Shown here: positions 35,659 through 44,622 of the stretch, in pieces
How the letters are laid out: every line of letters starts with the position of its first letter
How positions within the stretch are numbered: the stretch's first letter is position 1
From: an uncultured Mediterranea sp.
Lineage (GTDB): Bacteria; Bacteroidota; Bacteroidia; Bacteroidales; Bacteroidaceae
Assembly: GCA_945641355.1 (NCBI GenBank)
Contig: CALZEQ010000008.1
Coordinates: forward strand, 1 to 64,000
DNA: 64,000 bases
Direction: 5' to 3'
Program-made: the position numbers and the translations under genes
Notes under the pieces: model-generated
Seen by the model: the letters and a program-made list of their open reading frames with translations, nothing else
Database searches by the model: none
What the model was told of the DNA's origin: nothing

Positions 35659-38376
35659 TTACTTGCCTTCCAGCGCATGACGGATGGCTGCCTTCAATCC
35701 CTCCTGCGTGAAAGGTTTCACCAGATAATCATTGCAGCCGGCTTCCATCGCTGCCCGCTGATCCTCTTCATCCGCATGGGCCGACAGGGCGATAATGGGC
35801 ACATCGGCAGAGAGCTGACGGATGATACGTGTGGCATCCAAGCCTCCCAGATTAGGCATACGCATGTCCATCAGGATAAGGTCGGGACGCATCTCGTCAA
35901 ACAAGCTCACCGCTTCCATGCCGTCCTTGGCACGTTCCAGATGATACTCTTTACCCACTATGAGTTTTATCAGGGTATAGTTGTAATCGGCATCTTCCGC
36001 CACCAGAATGGTACTGGCACCTGCCGATGCCTCTGCGGATGCAGACGGCTGCCCGACAGGAGGAGCCGGTATAGGTTGCTGTGGCAACAAGTCCGTTGAT
36101 GACGGCACCTCTTCTAAAGGAGGCAACGCTCCTTCGCCCCACTCGGACAAGGGCAAGGTGAAGCGGAAGGTAGTACCCTCGCCCTGTTGGGATGTCACCC
36201 AGATGTGTCCGCCCATACGCTCAATGATGAGCTTGCTGATGGAGAGTCCCAAGCCGGTGCCCTGCACACTCTCGTTGGCCTTGACAAAACGTTCGAACAC
36301 ATGGTCCAGTTTTTCGGGCGCGATACCCGCGCCAGTATCGGTGACGTAAAATTCCAGCATTCCCTCCTTACAGGCATAGCCATAGCTGATGCTGCCCTGG
36401 GTAGTAAACTTGTAGGCGTTGCTTATCAGATTGGAAATAACCTGAAAGAGGCGGTTCTTGTCGGCCTCTACCAGCACGGCCGTGTCCGAGGGGTCGAAAC
36501 GCAGCTCTACTCCCGGCGGGCAGGAAAGGCAATGGGCCGTGTAGACATCCTGACAGAGCCTGTAGAGATGAAGCGGATGGATGGTGAAATCGGTCATGCC
36601 AGCCTCTATCTTCGAGAGGTCCAAAATTTCATTGATCAGTCCCAGCAACCGCTCGTTGTTCGACTCTACAATCCGATAGAACTCCTGACGCTCGTCGGCA
36701 CTATTGCTCTCGGCTATCAGGCGCGAAAAGCCTACGATGGCATTGAGCGGTGTGCGTATCTCGTGACTCATATTGGCCAAGAAAGCCGACTTCAGTCGGT
36801 CGGACGTTTCGGCTTTTTCCTTGGCCTTCTGCAAATCGCGCCTCATCTGTTCTTCCTCGGTAATGTCCCAGTCGATATTCACCAGGATGGGCGGGAAGTC
36901 ATCACTCACGATCTTGATTTTCTGTTTGTCGGCATACTTCACTTTTCCGTCGGGGGTCACCTGCTCTTCTATCCAATGCATGGGGATGCCCGTCTCAGCC
37001 ACCTGCACATCTTGTGCCCGTTTCCGCTCGGCCACCTCCCGCGGATGGAAGTCGAAGTCATCCTTGCCGATGGCGTATTGATTGTCTATATGTTTGTACG
37101 ACTCACGATTGCGATAGAGGTAACGGAAGCCGTTTTCGATGTCCTTCACCACCACTCCTGCAGGCAGATTGTCCACCACCTTGTCCAGAATCTGTGTGAA
37201 GCGCTTGGCCTCGCGCTCGCTTTTCACTCGTGCCGACACGTCGTGTCCGAAGGCCCAGAGCGTCTGCTCGCCTTCGTCTGAAGTCACCCAATAGGCGTTG
37301 CCCTCGTAAGCCAGAATCTCCGGCCGATGTTCCAACGGATGATAGACGATGAAGTGATTCTCATAGGTATCGCGCCGCACACTGCGCTTCAGATTCTCCC
37401 ACACCTGCGGATTGTCGGGCGACGAACCGAGGTCGGCAAACTTCAGCGTGGTCACGTCCACATCGGCAGCTATGCCGTGATGCTCCTTGAAGCGGCGGTT
37501 GGCAAAAAGCAGGGTGCCGTCTTCGCGGGCGCAGAAGATATCCTCCGTCGAGTTGTTGATGGCATGGGTCAGCAGCGAGATGTCGTTGCGGCTACGCTGC
37601 GTCTGGGTAATGTTCTGCACGAATCCCTCAACGCGCACATTCCCGTTGTCGTCCCGCCGATGGGCATACGCCTTCAGGCAGATGTAATACAATTGTCCCT
37701 GATACACCAGGCGGTAGGTGATGCTCTCCGTCAGAATGCCCCGCATGACTTTGCGCACCCAGTCGTCGAACGAATCGGTATCTTCATGGATAATGAGGGC
37801 ACGGTAATCAGCCAGAGGCAACGAGCGACCGTTCCATTCGTCCAGGAAGCCCGCATTTCCCTGATAAGTGAAGAGAGCCGTATCGCTATCGAACGTCCAC
37901 TGCCCTATCTGGGCCGCCTTCTGTATCTCACTCAGCAGATAGTTCTTCTCCTCCAGTTCATACTTGCGCAGCATTCGCTCGGTGATGTCCCGATACTGGC
38001 AAAGCACCATCCCGTCAAAAGGATACATGATGCACTTGAAGTAGTATTGCCTTCCCCGGGCATTGAGTTCGTAGCTGTGTACCGAACGCAGGCGGAACTT
38101 GCGCACCTTCTCGAATTCCAGGTGAAATTCGCGGCGGGCTTCCGTATCGGGCATCAGCCGGAAGACATTCTTCCCTACCAGATACTCCTCCTTCAAGAAC
38201 CAATGCCGGGCATTGTAGTCGCTCACCTCCAGGCACACTCCGTCTTCATCGAGCAGCAGCATGGCATCGGATGTCATCTGGAGCAGGCGCTCCGCGTTTT
38301 TTGGGTTTTTCAGGATATTCTTCATGATATATTCTTCTGGCACATGGATAGCGCAGATACGCTTCATTTCCTCCAT
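35659..38376 (-). CDS. soluble hybrid sensor histidine kinase with PAS domains and C-terminal receiver
   Basis: A 905-aa cytoplasmic two-component hybrid; no membrane segment is seen. Layout: several PAS-like domains across about residues 30-510 (e.g. MLLLDEDGVCLEVSDYN, VKDIENGFRYLYRNRESYKHIDNQ), HisKA with FLANMSHEIRTPLNAIVGFS around 535-555, HATPase with SNLISNAYKFTTQGSI, TGAGIAPEKLDHVFERF and GTGLGLSISKLI, a Pro/Ala-rich linker, and a receiver with LILMDMRMPNLGG and YLVKPF. The phosphoryl flow is presumably His to internal Asp, then an unseen phosphotransfer partner. No DNA-binding domain. It lies between a GT2 gene and dbpA, all on the same strand with short gaps. Confidence 0.9.
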   Translation of the reverse strand: MEEMKRICAIHVPEEYIMKNILKNPKNAERLLQMTSDAMLLLDEDGVCLEVSDYNARHWFLKEEYLVGKNVFRLMPDTEARREFHLEFEKVRKFRLRSVHSYELNARGRQYYFKCIMYPFDGMVLCQYRDITERMLRKYELEEKNYLLSEIQKAAQIGQWTFDSDTALFTYQGNAGFLDEWNGRSLPLADYRALIIHEDTDSFDDWVRKVMRGILTESITYRLVYQGQLYYICLKAYAHRRDDNGNVRVEGFVQNITQTQRSRNDISLLTHAINNSTEDIFCAREDGTLLFANRRFKEHHGIAADVDVTTLKFADLGSSPDNPQVWENLKRSVRRDTYENHFIVYHPLEHRPEILAYEGNAYWVTSDEGEQTLWAFGHDVSARVKSEREAKRFTQILDKVVDNLPAGVVVKDIENGFRYLYRNRESYKHIDNQYAIGKDDFDFHPREVAERKRAQDVQVAETGIPMHWIEEQVTPDGKVKYADKQKIKIVSDDFPPILVNIDWDITEEEQMRRDLQKAKEKAETSDRLKSAFLANMSHEIRTPLNAIVGFSRLIAESNSADERQEFYRIVESNNERLLGLINEILDLSKIEAGMTDFTIHPLHLYRLCQDVYTAHCLSCPPGVELRFDPSDTAVLVEADKNRLFQVISNLISNAYKFTTQGSISYGYACKEGMLEFYVTDTGAGIAPEKLDHVFERFVKANESVQGTGLGLSISKLIIERMGGHIWVTSQQGEGTTFRFTLPLSEWGEGALPPLEEVPSSTDLLPQQPIPAPPVGQPSASAEASAGASTILVAEDADYNYTLIKLIVGKEYHLERAKDGMEAVSLFDEMRPDLILMDMRMPNLGGLDATRIIRQLSADVPIIALSAHADEEDQRAAMEAGCNDYLVKPFTQEGLKAAIRHALEGK

Positions 38377-38405
38377 GTCTTTTTCATTGTTCTACATTCC
38401 TCTCG

Positions 38406-39614
38406 TCACGCTCTTTTTGATTTTTCCCAAGCACCGCCGGCACCAGTCTTGCGCCGATAGAGGTAACGGAAACCACGTATTACATTCCAGTTCATGAACA
38501 GGAAATAATAGGGAATGAAAAGCACCTTGTTCTTCACGCGCCGCCCCGCCAGATAGCAACCTCCCGCCCCCATCAGGTAGAAGAGGGCCTGCAGCAGGAA
38601 GATGAGGGCATAAAGCCAGGCTAGGGGAGAGGCCGTCAGCAGGGGTGTCACAACCAGCGCCACATTGAGCGGCAGCAGCAAGAAGAGGAGCACAGGAGTC
38701 AGCGTCCAACGCAGCACACGGTGGGAGATGTACTGAAAACTGAAGATGCCGTAACGCAGCGGATTGAGCAAGGGGCGCAGACGCCATACCGACTGCACAC
38801 CACCAGCTGCAATGCGCACCTTACGCTTCTGCTCCTCGTACATGTCGGCCGAACCTCCCTCTACCGCATAGGCATCCGAACGATAGGCTATGACGTAACC
38901 ACGCATCACGATGCGGAGCGAAAGAACAAAATCGTCGAGCAGTATATCTTGTGACATCTCTTCATAGAGTTCGCGTCGGACAGCGAACAGCTCGCCCGCC
39001 GCGCCTGCTGCCGAATAGAGGCGCGAATCCAACGCCTTCAAAGCCGACTCATAGCGCCAGTAGAATCCCTCGCCGCCAGAAGCCGCATTGGCCGTACGGC
39101 CGGATTCCACCCGTTTCTCGCCGGCCACACACCCCACTTCGGGATGCTGTACGAAGGCTGCGGCGATGATGCGAAGTGCCTCGCGGTTCAGGCGGGTATT
39201 GGCATCGGTAAAGACTACGACAGGCGTCTGCACGGCACGCATTCCACGGTTCATGGCAGCCGTCTTGCCCATACGCAAGGGTTGGTGCATGACGTTGGCT
39301 TGCGGCCAGCATTTCAACCGCTCTACCGTCCGGTCGTTGCTGCCGTCGGTCACCCAGAGGATGTGCAGTTTGCCGGCCGGATAATCCAGTTCCAGGCAGT
39401 TGCGCATCTTCTCGTCCACCACGGCCTCTTCATTGTAAGCGGTGATGAAGAGAGTCAGTTCGGGCAACTCGTCGTCAGCGGGAGCCGGCTGTATCTGGGG
39501 CTTGTGGATGTGCTCCTTCAGCCACACCAGTGCAGCCAGCAGCACTCCATATCCCACGTAGGTATAGAAAACGATGAAAAGGGATGTCCAGAAAACTATT
39601 TCAAGTAGCATCAT
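38406..39614 (-). CDS. membrane glycosyltransferase family 2
   Basis: A 402-aa processive-type GT2 enzyme. One N-terminal helix (residues 5-28) precedes the catalytic domain, with LTLFITAYNEE, ILWVTDGSNDRT, VFTDANTRLNREAL (DxD-like) and DILLDDFVLSLRIVMRGYVIAY, then RKVRIAAGG in the place of the QxxRW acceptor motif. Three C-terminal helices follow. It probably makes or extends an envelope polysaccharide. A perfect promoter lies upstream and the hybrid kinase follows after 29 nt. Confidence 0.88.
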   Translation of the reverse strand: MMLLEIVFWTSLFIVFYTYVGYGVLLAALVWLKEHIHKPQIQPAPADDELPELTLFITAYNEEAVVDEKMRNCLELDYPAGKLHILWVTDGSNDRTVERLKCWPQANVMHQPLRMGKTAAMNRGMRAVQTPVVVFTDANTRLNREALRIIAAAFVQHPEVGCVAGEKRVESGRTANAASGGEGFYWRYESALKALDSRLYSAAGAAGELFAVRRELYEEMSQDILLDDFVLSLRIVMRGYVIAYRSDAYAVEGGSADMYEEQKRKVRIAAGGVQSVWRLRPLLNPLRYGIFSFQYISHRVLRWTLTPVLLFLLLPLNVALVVTPLLTASPLAWLYALIFLLQALFYLMGAGGCYLAGRRVKNKVLFIPYYFLFMNWNVIRGFRYLYRRKTGAGGAWEKSKRA

Positions 39615-39672
39615 GCAGTATCAGATTGATTGTTTTGTCATTACTATTTGCCGCCCTATCGGTAACGTTTTA

Positions 39673-39703
39673 CAAAGATAGAGTTTTATTTTCATACCTG
39701 CAA
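39673..39703 (-). promoter_or_regulatory. promoter of the GT2 gene
   Basis: TTG (complement of 39701-39703), 20 nt, TATCTTTG (complement of 39673-39680). A full consensus match; it likely drives GT2, the hybrid kinase and dbpA. Confidence 0.75.
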
Positions 39704-39765
39704 CAGATGCCGCACGAAAAGTCGCGAGCTACGCCCTGACAAGCCATGCTGATGCCTGCCCGCGG

Positions 39766-40986
39766 CTAAAAAGCCTCCGTCATGTTGAAATAAAAGAGTG
39801 TCTGGTTGTTGACGGTATTCTTGCCCAAATCGAGGCGCACATTCATGCGCGGCTGCACTTCGATGCGAAGTCCCAAGCCGTAGTTGGGCAGCACGCCCTC
39901 CACCCTGCCCACCGTAGGGCCCATGAAACCGCACCCCGTCCAGGCAGCGAAGCCCAGATGGTGCAGCATCTTTTTGAACCGCGTGGAGCGGTCGGTATTG
40001 AACATGTGACGATATTCGGCCATGACGATGTGCGACGACTTGTCGCGGTACTGCCCCTGGTAATAGCCGCGCAAGTCGAACGGGGAGCCGGAAAAGACAT
40101 ACTGGGTGAGGGGCACATCGTCGAACACATTCTTGCTGAGCACGCTCCACGCCAGCACACGCCGTTGGCCCACCTGATGATAGCGGCGAAAATCGAGTTC
40201 CAGACGGTAGAAGTTCTGCTCGCTACCCAACCACTTGGCATACATCACCCCGCGGAAGTCCAGGTACATGCCCCGATAGGAATTGGCCGGAATGTCGCGG
40301 CTATCATACGTCAGCAGGAAGCCCACACCGGCATTGAAGCGCTCGTAGCCATGTGCCGTTCCCCCCGCAGCCAGGTAGCTGTGCGAAGGATCCATCGGGC
40401 CGTCGGGACGGTAGAGTTCTGGGGCAGGATCGCTCATCTTGTCATAGCTCACATCCACCTGCGGGCCGGCAAAGAAGTTGCTCTCGCCCAACCGGAAGAG
40501 GAACCAAGGATTGAGCTGCACGGCGTTGCTGCGATAGTGGCTGGTAGAGTCGGAACGCTCGTAGTCGCGATTGGTGGTATAGCCCAAACCGTAGAAGTTG
40601 TCGTCCGTACTCTTATAGAAGAACTTGCCGAAGATGCGGAAGCGGTCGCCCTTGAAGAAGAGCTGCGGCTTCACCATCACGTTGATGCCACCTTTGAAGA
40701 CGTATGCCAACGCCAGCGGCACCACCGAACGCAACTGGGTAGTGTCCGAAGGGTTCATGCGAAACGTCATCAGCGCACTACCGCCTATCAGTCCGCCGAA
40801 GTCGGGTGTATAGCCGGGGCCACCCAGAATGTTGTAATGCAGGTTGCGTGCCGCCACCTTGCGGCGGTGCATCTCCTTCTTGGTCAAGGGGGACAACGTG
40901 TCGGCTGCTGCAGCCTCCTGCGCCGAAGCGTCCCTGATGCCTGTCCATCCCATCAGACAGAACAATATGAAAATCCGTAATTTCAT
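39766..40986 (-). CDS. BamA/TamA-like outer-membrane barrel without POTRA domains
   Basis: A 406-aa outer-membrane protein. The signal peptide is MKLRIFILFCLMGWTGIRDASA; an earlier in-frame ATG is rejected because it would place 30 polar residues before it. The body looks like a 16-strand surface-antigen (Omp85) barrel, with repeated glycine/aromatic strands, the FSGSPFDLRGYYQGQYRDKS segment comparable to the VRGF/Y-type loop 6 motif, and a C-terminal LFYFNMTEAF. No POTRA repeats precede the barrel. Its role is unknown; small Omp85-like barrels of this type are common in Bacteroidetes. Confidence 0.8.
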   Translation of the reverse strand: MKLRIFILFCLMGWTGIRDASAQEAAAADTLSPLTKKEMHRRKVAARNLHYNILGGPGYTPDFGGLIGGSALMTFRMNPSDTTQLRSVVPLALAYVFKGGINVMVKPQLFFKGDRFRIFGKFFYKSTDDNFYGLGYTTNRDYERSDSTSHYRSNAVQLNPWFLFRLGESNFFAGPQVDVSYDKMSDPAPELYRPDGPMDPSHSYLAAGGTAHGYERFNAGVGFLLTYDSRDIPANSYRGMYLDFRGVMYAKWLGSEQNFYRLELDFRRYHQVGQRRVLAWSVLSKNVFDDVPLTQYVFSGSPFDLRGYYQGQYRDKSSHIVMAEYRHMFNTDRSTRFKKMLHHLGFAAWTGCGFMGPTVGRVEGVLPNYGLGLRIEVQPRMNVRLDLGKNTVNNQTLFYFNMTEAF

Positions 40987-41242
40987 AAATTGCTTTTGCG
41001 CGATTTTTGCGTTGCAAAGAAAACTATTTTTGCCCATTCCGTTTCCCATCGGAGTGCTAATAATCATTAAACCCATTGGCGGAATTAAATACGCACTAAT
41101 GTGATTCCGCCAACAGGTTTACCATATTTATGAATCTTCATACAGAAAGTATCATAAATCTCCACATCCAGTTGATTCATCCGTTCGTTTCGTCTGTGCA
41201 TGAAACGGATTTTCTCTATTTCCTACCTGCTTACTACCAACT

Positions 41243-41275
41243 CCCTACCAAATCCCTACCAAATCCCTACCAAAT
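41243..41275 (+). repeat. 3 x 11-bp perfect tandem repeat CCCTACCAAAT
   Basis: Units start at 41243, 41254 and 41265, preceded by a degenerate copy (CTACTACCAACT). It is the kind of short array prone to slippage. Confidence 0.85.
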
Positions 41276-41475
41276 CGGTCCCTCTCTCGTCCCTATAGAA
41301 CGGATAACGAACGGAGATGTAGCGGCTTTAACGGGAAGCAGAGAATGAGAAAAAATTTCACATTCCTATGTACACTTCCAAACTCACCTGGTTGTCCACT
41401 CTTCATACGGCTTCTCATCGAAACCCTCAACGTATAATTTTAAACAAAAAGAAAATGAATAGTAGACCTCCTGCA

Positions 41476-41507
41476 TTTGCATCTTACAAAAACAATCCCT
41501 ACCTTTG
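41476..41507 (+). promoter_or_regulatory. promoter of the PepC-like peptidase gene
   Basis: TTTG (41476-41479), 20 nt, TACCTTTG (41500-41507): full consensus. The leader is about 100 nt, which is long and may carry regulation. Confidence 0.75.
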
Positions 41508-41614
41508 CGGAAATGATGAAGAAAAAACTAACTTCGCGTTTCACAAGCCCTCCCGACACGTCGCCCTCTGGCAACCCCTGGCGCCTGCGAAACCTAAACA
41601 AAAAAATGTGTAAT

Positions 41615-43018
41615 ATGAAAACAAAAAGATTCATCCCCCTATTGCTGCTGGGAGCCCTGACACTGGGAGTGCAAGCCCAGGACGGCAAGGGAGGCATCAG
41701 TCCCACCCAGCTGGAGCAGATCAAGAGACACTATCAAGGCACCGCTGCCGACAAGGCACTGCGCAACGCCATCGGCAACAACGACCTGCGCAAGCTGGCC
41801 CTGAACCAAGAGAACAGACAGGCCATGGATACACACTTCAGCGTGCGTGTAGACTCGAAGGGCATCACCGACCAGAAATCGTCGGGACGCTGCTGGCTCT
41901 TCACCGGCCTCAACGTGATGCGGGCCAAGGCCATCGCCAAGTACGACCTGCCCTCGCTGGAGTTCTCGCAGGCCTACTCCTTCTTCTGGGACCAGCTGGA
42001 GAAAGCCAACCTGTTCCTGCAGAGCATCCTCGACACGGCCGACCGCCCGCTGGAGGACAAGACGGTGGAGTGGCTGCTGCAACATCCGCTGAGCGATGGA
42101 GGTACCTTTACAGGCGTGGCCGACATTGTAGGCAAATACGGCCTAGTGCCCAAGGAAGCCATGCCCGAGACGCACAGCAGCGAGAACACTTCGCGCATGT
42201 CGGGCCTCATCGGCCTGAAACTGAAGGAGTATGCCCTGCAGCTGCGCGACAAGGTGGCACAAGGCATCAAAAAGAGTGCCCTGGAACAGGAGAAGACGGA
42301 GATGCTGGGCACCGTATACCGGATGCTGGTGCTCAACCTGGGCGTACCTCCCACCGAGTTTGACTTCGTGCGCCACGATGCCAAGGGTAACCCCGTAGAG
42401 ACCGAGCACCACACGCCCATGAGTTTTCTACAGAAATACGGAGACCCCACCCTACTGGCCGACTACGTGATGCTGATGAACGACCCCAGCCGCGAATACT
42501 ACAAAACGTACGAAATTGACTACGACCGCCACCGCTACGACGGCAAGAACTGGCTCTACGTCAACCTGCCTATCGAGGAAATCAAGCAGATGGCCATCGC
42601 CTCGCTGAAGGACAGCACCATGATGTACTTTTCGTGCGACGTGGGCAAGAGCCTCGACTCTGAACGTGGCCTGCTGGACGTGAACAACTACGACTACGAG
42701 TCGCTGATGGGCGTAAGCTTCGGCATGGACAAGAAGCAGCGCATCCAGACCTTCGCCAGCGGGTCGAGCCACGCCATGACGCTGATGGCCGTAGACATCG
42801 ACGAGGCCGGCCGGTCGCGCAAGTGGATGGTAGAGAACAGCTGGGGAGCCGGCAGCGGCTACAAGGGACACCTCATCATGACCGACGAGTGGTTTGACGA
42901 GTATATGTTCCGACTGGTGGTAGAGTCCAAGTATGCCACCGACCGCGTGAAGCAGTTGCTGAAGCAGAAGCCCATCCTGCTCCCGGCCTGGGATCCCATG
43001 TTCGCCCCCGAAGAGTAA
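41615..43018 (+). CDS. exported C1B cysteine aminopeptidase (PepC/bleomycin hydrolase family)
   Basis: A 467-aa papain-like peptidase. From ATG 41615 it begins with a signal peptide (MKTKRFIPLLLLGALTLGVQAQ), so it acts in the periplasm, unlike cytosolic PepC. The catalytic triad is visible: Cys in KSSGRCWLFTGLN, His in SSHAMTLMAVDID, Asn in WMVENSWGAGSG. Other C1B landmarks: EFSQAYSFFWDQLEKAN, LLQHPLSDGGTFTGVADIV and MTDEWFDEYMFRLVVE. The canonical promoter fixes the upstream limit and a terminator follows. Confidence 0.92.
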   Translation: MKTKRFIPLLLLGALTLGVQAQDGKGGISPTQLEQIKRHYQGTAADKALRNAIGNNDLRKLALNQENRQAMDTHFSVRVDSKGITDQKSSGRCWLFTGLNVMRAKAIAKYDLPSLEFSQAYSFFWDQLEKANLFLQSILDTADRPLEDKTVEWLLQHPLSDGGTFTGVADIVGKYGLVPKEAMPETHSSENTSRMSGLIGLKLKEYALQLRDKVAQGIKKSALEQEKTEMLGTVYRMLVLNLGVPPTEFDFVRHDAKGNPVETEHHTPMSFLQKYGDPTLLADYVMLMNDPSREYYKTYEIDYDRHRYDGKNWLYVNLPIEEIKQMAIASLKDSTMMYFSCDVGKSLDSERGLLDVNNYDYESLMGVSFGMDKKQRIQTFASGSSHAMTLMAVDIDEAGRSRKWMVENSWGAGSGYKGHLIMTDEWFDEYMFRLVVESKYATDRVKQLLKQKPILLPAWDPMFAPEE

Positions 43019-43057
43019 GCCGGCATCCGCCGGCCCCGCAGGCGGGTTCCCCCCAAT

Positions 43058-43113
43058 AGGCACAGAGATATTTCAACGGACAATCAGCCGAAGAAAGTCT
43101 CTGTGCCTTTTTT
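43058..43113 (+). terminator. terminator of the PepC-like gene
   Basis: AGGCACAGAGA (43058-43068) pairs perfectly with TCTCTGTGCCT (43098-43108), followed by a T run. Confidence 0.8.
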
Positions 43114-43192
43114 CACACAAGAAAAATGCTCGATTACGGAAATTTCTCCATAATTACTTCCCCGTTTTCTCTCTTTTCACAATCTTATTTTG

Positions 43193-43200
43193 TAATTTTG
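43193..43200 (+). promoter_or_regulatory. -7 element of the nqr operon
   Basis: TAATTTTG, a perfect TAnnTTTG, 36 nt upstream of the nqrA ATG. The -33 region is T-rich but lacks a clear TTG at 20 nt. Confidence 0.6.
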
Positions 43201-43236
43201 CGGCAAATTATTGAAACCATTATTTTTTTATAACGC

Positions 43237-44586
43237 ATGGCAAATGTAATTAAATTACGCAAAGGCCTTGACATCAACCTGAAAGGCAAACCCGCTCAGG
43301 AATTCATGTCAGTGAAAGAGCCGGGATTCTATGCACTGATTCCCGATGACTTCACAGGCGTGAAGCCCAAAGTGGTAGTGAAAGAACAGGAATATGTGAT
43401 GGCCGGAGGACCCTTGTTTGTAGACAAGAATCATCCTGAAGTGAAGTTCGTTTCGCCCGTCAGTGGCGTAGTGACAAGCGTAGAACGCGGCGAACGCCGC
43501 AAAGTGCTGAACATCGTGGTAGAAGCTGCCACCGAGCAGGACTATGAGGAATTCGGCAAGATGGATCCCGCAAAGATGAGCGGCCAGCAGGTAAAAGCAG
43601 CCTTGCTGAACGCTGGCATGTTCGCCTTCATCCGTCAGCGTCCGTATGACGTGATAGCCGATCCCACGACCGAGCCCAAGGCCATCTTCGTATCGGCCTT
43701 CGACAGCGCACCGTTGGCTCCCGACTTCGAGCTGGCCCTGAAGGGAGAAGAGAAGAACTTCCAGACAGGACTCGACGCCCTCTCCAAGATGGCGAAGACG
43801 TATCTGGGTATCAGTGTAAAACAGCAGTCAACCGCATTGACGCAGGCCAAGAACGTGACGGTGACCGCCTTCGACGGCCCGCACCCCGCAGGCAACGTAG
43901 GTGTGCAAATCAACCACACAGCTCCCATCTCCAAGGGTGAGACCGTATGGACACTGAGCGGCGAAGCGGTGCTCTTCATCGGACGACTGATGAACACCGG
44001 CCGTGTGGATCTGACACGTACCGTAGCCGTGACCGGCAGCGAAGTGCTGAAGCCGGCCTACTGCAAACTGAAGGTAGGTGCCCTGCTGACCGATGTGCTG
44101 AAGGGCAAGGTCGCCACAGGCAAGGACCTGCGCTACATCAGCGGCAACGTGCTGACCGGCAAGCAGATTGCCCCCAACGGATTCCTGGGAGCCTTCCACA
44201 ACCAGGTGACCGTCATCCCCGAAGGAGACGAGAACAACGAGCTGCTGGGATGGATCATGCCTCGCTTCAACCAATACAGCGCCAACCACTCTTACTTCAG
44301 CTGGCTGATGGGCAAGAAGGAGTATGCCATCGATGCCCGCATCAAGGGCGGTGAGCGCCACATGATCATGTCCGGCGAGTACGACCGCGTATTCCCCATG
44401 GACATCTATCCCGAATATCTGGTGAAAGCCATCATCGCCGGCGACATCGACCGCATGGAGGCCCTGGGCATCTACGAGGTAGCTCCCGAGGACTTCGCTC
44501 TCTGCGAGTTTGTATGCTCCAGCAAGGTGGAAGTGCAACGCATCGTACGGGCAGGACTGGATATGCTCCGTGCAGAGATGGCGTAA
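43237..44586 (+). CDS. nqrA: Na+-translocating NADH:quinone reductase subunit A
   Basis: Soluble peripheral subunit of the sodium-pumping NADH:quinone oxidoreductase, implicated in quinone binding. It has 449 aa. Signatures: KLRKGLDINLKGKP at the N-terminus, VSPVSGVVTSVERGERRKVL (biotinyl-like loop), AFDGPHPAGNVGVQINHTAPISKGETVWT, and YSANHSYFSWLMGKKEYAIDA. First gene of nqrABCDEF; nqrB starts 36 nt later. Confidence 0.97.
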   Translation: MANVIKLRKGLDINLKGKPAQEFMSVKEPGFYALIPDDFTGVKPKVVVKEQEYVMAGGPLFVDKNHPEVKFVSPVSGVVTSVERGERRKVLNIVVEAATEQDYEEFGKMDPAKMSGQQVKAALLNAGMFAFIRQRPYDVIADPTTEPKAIFVSAFDSAPLAPDFELALKGEEKNFQTGLDALSKMAKTYLGISVKQQSTALTQAKNVTVTAFDGPHPAGNVGVQINHTAPISKGETVWTLSGEAVLFIGRLMNTGRVDLTRTVAVTGSEVLKPAYCKLKVGALLTDVLKGKVATGKDLRYISGNVLTGKQIAPNGFLGAFHNQVTVIPEGDENNELLGWIMPRFNQYSANHSYFSWLMGKKEYAIDARIKGGERHMIMSGEYDRVFPMDIYPEYLVKAIIAGDIDRMEALGIYEVAPEDFALCEFVCSSKVEVQRIVRAGLDMLRAEMA

Positions 44587-44622
44587 TAACTTATAAACTG
44601 AAAAACTTATAAACTCAAATAA

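Larger units (their letters stand above)
40987..41614. other. 628-nt intergenic region
   Basis: Between divergent genes. It contains three perfect copies of an 11-bp tandem repeat (41243-41275) and a canonical promoter for the downstream peptidase (41476-41507). Upstream of the barrel gene only a weak -7-like box is seen (complement TTTCTTTG, 41015-41022). Short open frames here have no coding character. Confidence 0.6.

Noticed and set aside
41130-41348. 72-codon frame in the barrel/peptidase spacer
   Set aside because: It spans the 11-bp tandem repeat, has no upstream ribosome-binding site and no coding character.
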